From contig CBFFZW010000055.1 of assembly GCA_965646445.1 (NCBI GenBank), forward strand, positions 1 through 25,446: a DNA stretch of 25,446 bases, in the 5' to 3' direction. Position numbers and translations under genes: made by a program. The notes under the pieces are model-generated. The model was not told where the DNA came from, did not search any database, and saw nothing but the letters and a program-made list of their open reading frames with translations. Origin of the DNA: UBA11524 sp965646445 (GTDB taxonomy: Bacteria > Bacillota > Clostridia > Christensenellales > Aristaeellaceae). Positions 22,996-25,446 of this stretch are shown one piece after another; the stretch's first letter is position 1; every line of letters begins with the position of its first letter.

Positions 22996-23832
22996 TCAAA
23001 GCTGAGCCTCCACGATGCGGGGGATGCCCTGGAGGTCGGGATAAACAGCCGTCCGGGGGAAGCCGGCCCGGGCCATCAACACGCGGACGCTCTCGCCCTG
23101 ATCCCAGCCCACCTCCAGCAGCACCGTACCGCCGGAAAGCAGATGGGCGGGGGCTTCCCCGGCGATGCGGCGGTAGAAGTCGAGGCCGTCCGGGCCGCCG
23201 TCCAGCGCCGTCTCCGGCTCCCTCAGCACTTCTTCCTGAAGGGCGGCGCAGTCCGGGGTGGGGATGTAGGGGGGATTGCTGACGATCAGATCATACCGGC
23301 GGTCGCCCACGGCCTGGAACAGGTCGCCCTGGCGCAGGCTGACGCGGGCCCCCAGGGCTTCCGCGTTGCGCCGGGTGACGGCCAGGGCATCGGGGGACAG
23401 ATCCGCCGCGTCCACCTGCGCCGCGGGCACTTCGATGGCCAGGGAGACGGCGATGCAGCCGCTGCCGCAGCACAGGTCAAGGGCGGCGGGCGAGCCTCCC
23501 CGGCGGCGCAGCGCGTCGATGGCCCGCTCCGCCAGCAGCTCGGTTTCGGGGCGGGGGATGAGCACCCGCTCGTCCACATAGAAGCCGCGGCCCAGGAAGG
23601 GCTGCTCGTGGGTGAGGTATTGCAGCGGCGTCCGCTCAAGCCGCTGTGTGCAGAGGGCCTCGAAGGCGTCCAGCTGCGCCGGGGTGAGATGCGTATCCGT
23701 GTCCAGGCGCAGGGTCAGGGCGGGAATGCCCAGCACATGACTGAGCAGCAGCGCGCCGTCCAACTCGGGATCAGGCAGCTGGGCGGCACGAAATCGCGCG
23801 GCCGTCTGGCGAAGCAACTCCCGGGGGGTCAC
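22996..23832 (-). CDS. prmC: Release factor glutamine methyltransferase
   Basis: SAM-dependent N5-methyltransferase that modifies the GGQ glutamine of RF1 and RF2. The 278-residue product has an N-terminal helical domain, the conserved LIPRPETELL (91-100), the SAM loop LDLCCGSGCIAVSLA (118-132) and the catalytic NPPY (186-189). DGLDFYRRI and LLEVGWDQG follow as in the family. Its ATG overlaps the stop of yqhQ by 4 bp (23829-23832), so translation is coupled, and the substrate RF1 is encoded next. A typical Clostridia order. Confidence 0.96.
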   Translation of the reverse strand: MTPRELLRQTAARFRAAQLPDPELDGALLLSHVLGIPALTLRLDTDTHLTPAQLDAFEALCTQRLERTPLQYLTHEQPFLGRGFYVDERVLIPRPETELLAERAIDALRRRGGSPAALDLCCGSGCIAVSLAIEVPAAQVDAADLSPDALAVTRRNAEALGARVSLRQGDLFQAVGDRRYDLIVSNPPYIPTPDCAALQEEVLREPETALDGGPDGLDFYRRIAGEAPAHLLSGGTVLLEVGWDQGESVRVLMARAGFPRTAVYPDLQGIPRIVEAQL

Positions 23833-24854
23833 GCCTGAGGCTCCTGGGCTTTAGCGGGAGCGGGAAAGGATTCCTTGTAGGAATGGAGCAGCGTGTAGCC
23901 CTCGGGGGTCGTGGGGGCGTCCTTGGGCAGGCCGTGCAGCGCCACGTTCATGGAGACGATGGCGCATTCCAGCATGCTGTCGTCCGGCTCGCGGGTGGTC
24001 AGGCGCTGCATCTGCAGGCCGGGCCAGCGCAGGGCGCGCACCACCGGGTTGTCCGCGTGGGCCAGCCCCTTGAGCGCCTCATAGCTGATGCCCGCCACCA
24101 CCGGCAGCATGGCCAGATGCAGCAGGAACCGCAGCACCGGATTGGCGATGCCCCGGCCCACCAGCAGGAACACCAGCATGCTGATGATGAACACAATCAG
24201 CAGGAAGGCGGTGCCGCAGCGGGGATGCAGGCAGGAGAAATTCCGGGCGTTTTCAGGGGTGAGGGGCTTATCGGCTTCGTGACAATAAACGGTTTTGTGC
24301 TCCGCGCCATGGTATTGGAAGGTTCGGCGGACATCCGGGACGCGGCCGCAGAAGATCATGTATCCGATCAGAATCAGGATTTTGGTCAGGCCGCCCATCA
24401 GGGTGGCGGGGGTGCCCGTGATGCCCAAGGACATCAGCCAGCTTTCCAGGGCCGAGGGGAGCAGGATAAACAGGCCCACGGACAAAACCACAGCCAAGAC
24501 AACCGCCACGGCCATGATGATCTTGTCAATGCCTTTGCCCAGCTTGGCCGCCAGCCACTTCTCAAACTTGCTGGGTTCTTCTTCCAGCGCGCCCAGCATC
24601 TCGGTGGACTGCTGCAGAATGCTCATGCCCAGGTACAGCATGGAGGCCATGCTGACCACGCCTCGGATCAGGGGCCAGCCCAGCCACTTATGCTTTTCCG
24701 AGAGGGCAACATATTCCTGACGTTTGACGACCATGGTGCCGTCAGGACGGCGCACGGTGATGGCGATGGCGTCGGGGGCTTTCATCATGACGCCCTCCAT
24801 CACAGCCTGACCGCCAATATCGCATGGAGTATTTTCATTGCATTTTTCGGACAT
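23829..24854 (-). CDS. yqhQ: DUF1385 membrane protein (YqhQ family)
   Basis: A 341-residue membrane protein of unresolved biochemical function, conserved in Firmicutes. The N-terminal block GGQAVMEGVMMKAPD (about 14-28) and the metal-site-like YHGAEHKTVYCHE followed by CLHPRCGTAFLL are family hallmarks. About four or five hydrophobic helices are visible (IIMAVAVVLAVVLSVGLFIL, ILILIGYMIFCG, LLIVFIISMLVFLLVG, FLLHLAMLPVVAGISY). The start at 24854 (MSEKCNENT) follows an AGG-containing weak SD; an upstream in-frame ATG at 24923 would add 23 residues with no family match. It heads the prmC-prfA-tsaC operon. I saw no strong promoter in the 200 bp before it. Confidence 0.9.
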   Translation of the reverse strand: MSEKCNENTPCDIGGQAVMEGVMMKAPDAIAITVRRPDGTMVVKRQEYVALSEKHKWLGWPLIRGVVSMASMLYLGMSILQQSTEMLGALEEEPSKFEKWLAAKLGKGIDKIIMAVAVVLAVVLSVGLFILLPSALESWLMSLGITGTPATLMGGLTKILILIGYMIFCGRVPDVRRTFQYHGAEHKTVYCHEADKPLTPENARNFSCLHPRCGTAFLLIVFIISMLVFLLVGRGIANPVLRFLLHLAMLPVVAGISYEALKGLAHADNPVVRALRWPGLQMQRLTTREPDDSMLECAIVSMNVALHGLPKDAPTTPEGYTLLHSYKESFPAPAKAQEPQA

Positions 24855-24953
24855 CGGTGATACCTCATTTCCGCACCGAAGGGGTGCTCTTTTGATCTGC
24901 TGAAACAGGCGGAAATTCTCCACTTTCTATCATTCGCCGCGCCGTGGCGCAAT

Positions 24954-24974
24954 CCCTGCCATGGAGCGGCAGGG
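24954..24974. other. Intergenic hairpin between rpmE and yqhQ
   Basis: CCCTGCC (24954-24960) pairs with GGCAGGG (24968-24974) around a 7-base loop. There is no T-run on either side. It lies in the untranslated region ahead of yqhQ and might be part of its leader. Confidence 0.35.
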
Positions 24975-25010
24975 AGAGGCCCCCAACGAAAATTTCCCAG
25001 GCGCGCGGCG

Positions 25011-25046
25011 AAAAAAGAAAACAGACCACCGCGCCGGATGGTCTGT
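25011..25046 (-). terminator. Terminator after rpmE
   Basis: On the minus strand ACAGACCA (25046-25039) pairs with TGGTCTGT (25028-25021) around a GC-rich loop, followed by TTTTCTTTTTT-type sequence (25020-25011). Confidence 0.88.
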
Positions 25047-25055
25047 CATCTTGCA

Positions 25056-25256
25056 TTAGTTCAGGCCGAAACGCTTCTTGAAGCGATCGACGCGTCCGCC
25101 GGTATCCACCAGCTTCTGCTTGCCGGTGAAGAAGGGATGGCACTTCGAGCAAATGTCCACCTTCAGTTCCTTCTTGGTAGAGCCGGTCTCAAACGTCTCA
25201 CCGCACACGCAGCGAACGATGCACTTACCATAGTTGGGATGGATCTTTTCCTTCAT
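25056..25256 (-). CDS. rpmE: 50S ribosomal protein L31 (bL31), zinc-binding form
   Basis: A 66-residue large-subunit protein at the intersubunit bridge. The sequence opens MKEKIHPNYGKCIVRCVCGE and contains four cysteines, C-x3-C-x-C and later C-x2-C (ICSKCHPFFTGKQKLVD), so it is the C+ zinc-binding type rather than the zinc-free paralogue. It ends GGRVDRFKKRFGLN as expected. The ATG at 25256 follows an AGAGGTG SD; the frame is open further upstream, but that part is leader. It has its own promoter and terminator and is monocistronic. Confidence 0.97.
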   Translation of the reverse strand: MKEKIHPNYGKCIVRCVCGETFETGSTKKELKVDICSKCHPFFTGKQKLVDTGGRVDRFKKRFGLN

Positions 25257-25309
25257 TGCTTTTTCACCTCTTTCGCGTATGCAATGATCGGCGTCCTGCC
25301 GCATGGGCT

Positions 25310-25338
25310 ATTGTATCATAACCGGGCAAGGATTGCAA
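25310..25338 (-). promoter_or_regulatory. rpmE promoter
   Basis: On the minus strand: TTGCAA (25338-25333), 17-bp spacer, TACAAT (25315-25310). The start would be near 25303, giving a leader of about 47 nt. Confidence 0.88.
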
Positions 25339-25366
25339 GTGTTTTTTTGCCAAGATGGCATCTTTC

Positions 25367-25395
25367 TGTGTAGTACTACAATACAAGTTGGACAA
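25367..25395 (-). promoter_or_regulatory. Second possible minus-strand promoter overlapped by a perfect palindrome
   Basis: TTGTCC (25395-25390), 17-bp spacer and TACACA (25372-25367) form a weaker promoter upstream of the rpmE one. A perfect 12-bp palindrome TGTAGTACTACA (25369-25380) covers its -10 region and could be a repressor site. To the right (25,396-25,446) I see no gene. Confidence 0.4.
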
Positions 25396-25446
25396 AAGGG
25401 AAAAAGAGAAGAGACTTGAGAGCCAATCTGTTATCATTGAGAAGCA

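Noticed and set aside
1..25446. CRISPR array, tRNA or rRNA genes, complete insertion sequence or integrase
   Set aside because: No regularly spaced repeats, no cloverleaf or rRNA signatures, and no transposase or recombinase motifs were seen on either strand.

Overview
The window looks like a chromosomal segment from a GC-rich Gram-positive bacterium of the Bacillota, most likely a Clostridia-type gut organism. Seen directly: strong SD sequences (AAGGAGG type), sigma-A promoters with 17-bp spacers, a compact SRP RNA, and Firmicutes-style neighbours (RNase J, a YlbF-type protein, Rex, a VanW/YoaR protein, rpmE-yqhQ-prmC-prfA-sua5). The assignment to Clostridia is inferred from gene content and order, since there is no rRNA here.

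Left block, 1-9,600, plus strand: SRP RNA, a roughly 290-bp intergenic stretch of serial palindromes, glyA, a strong terminator, and a promoter with a roughly 230-nt structured leader ahead of rnjA. Then come a YlbF-family gene, mltG and a U32 tRNA-hydroxylation-type gene (4-bp overlap with mltG), followed by rex and a membrane-anchored VanW/peptidoglycan-binding protein. A bidirectional terminator separates this block from the convergent rplM-rpsI operon (9,599-10,437, minus), which starts translation at TTG.

Middle block, 10,855-20,556, plus strand: an accessory carbohydrate locus with an AraC-type regulator, a DhaL-like protein whose metal-binding motif is degraded, remnants of a sugar ABC importer, a GH4 alpha-galactosidase, a GH36 alpha-galactosidase, a small secreted protein and a large glycoside-hydrolase-like protein. 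The design suggests uptake and hydrolysis of alpha-galactosides such as melibiose or raffinose-type sugars (inference). The locus is damaged in at least three independent ways. A deletion fused the signal peptide of a lost binding protein to the tail of a MalG-type permease. An in-frame TGA cuts off the GH36 C-terminal domain. A frameshift splits the large hydrolase. All surrounding housekeeping genes are intact, so this looks like decay of a dispensable locus rather than poor sequence.

Right block, 20,583-25,446, minus strand: a conserved translation and tRNA-modification cluster, rpmE, yqhQ (DUF1385), prmC, prfA, sua5/tsaC, then a tiny one-TM membrane protein. PrmC methylates the GGQ glutamine of its neighbour RF1. 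rpmE has its own near-consensus promoter and a terminator.

Most worth a second look: the degenerate DhaL beside its AraC regulator, the importer deletion scar, the rnjA leader RNA, and the palindrome array between the SRP RNA and glyA.
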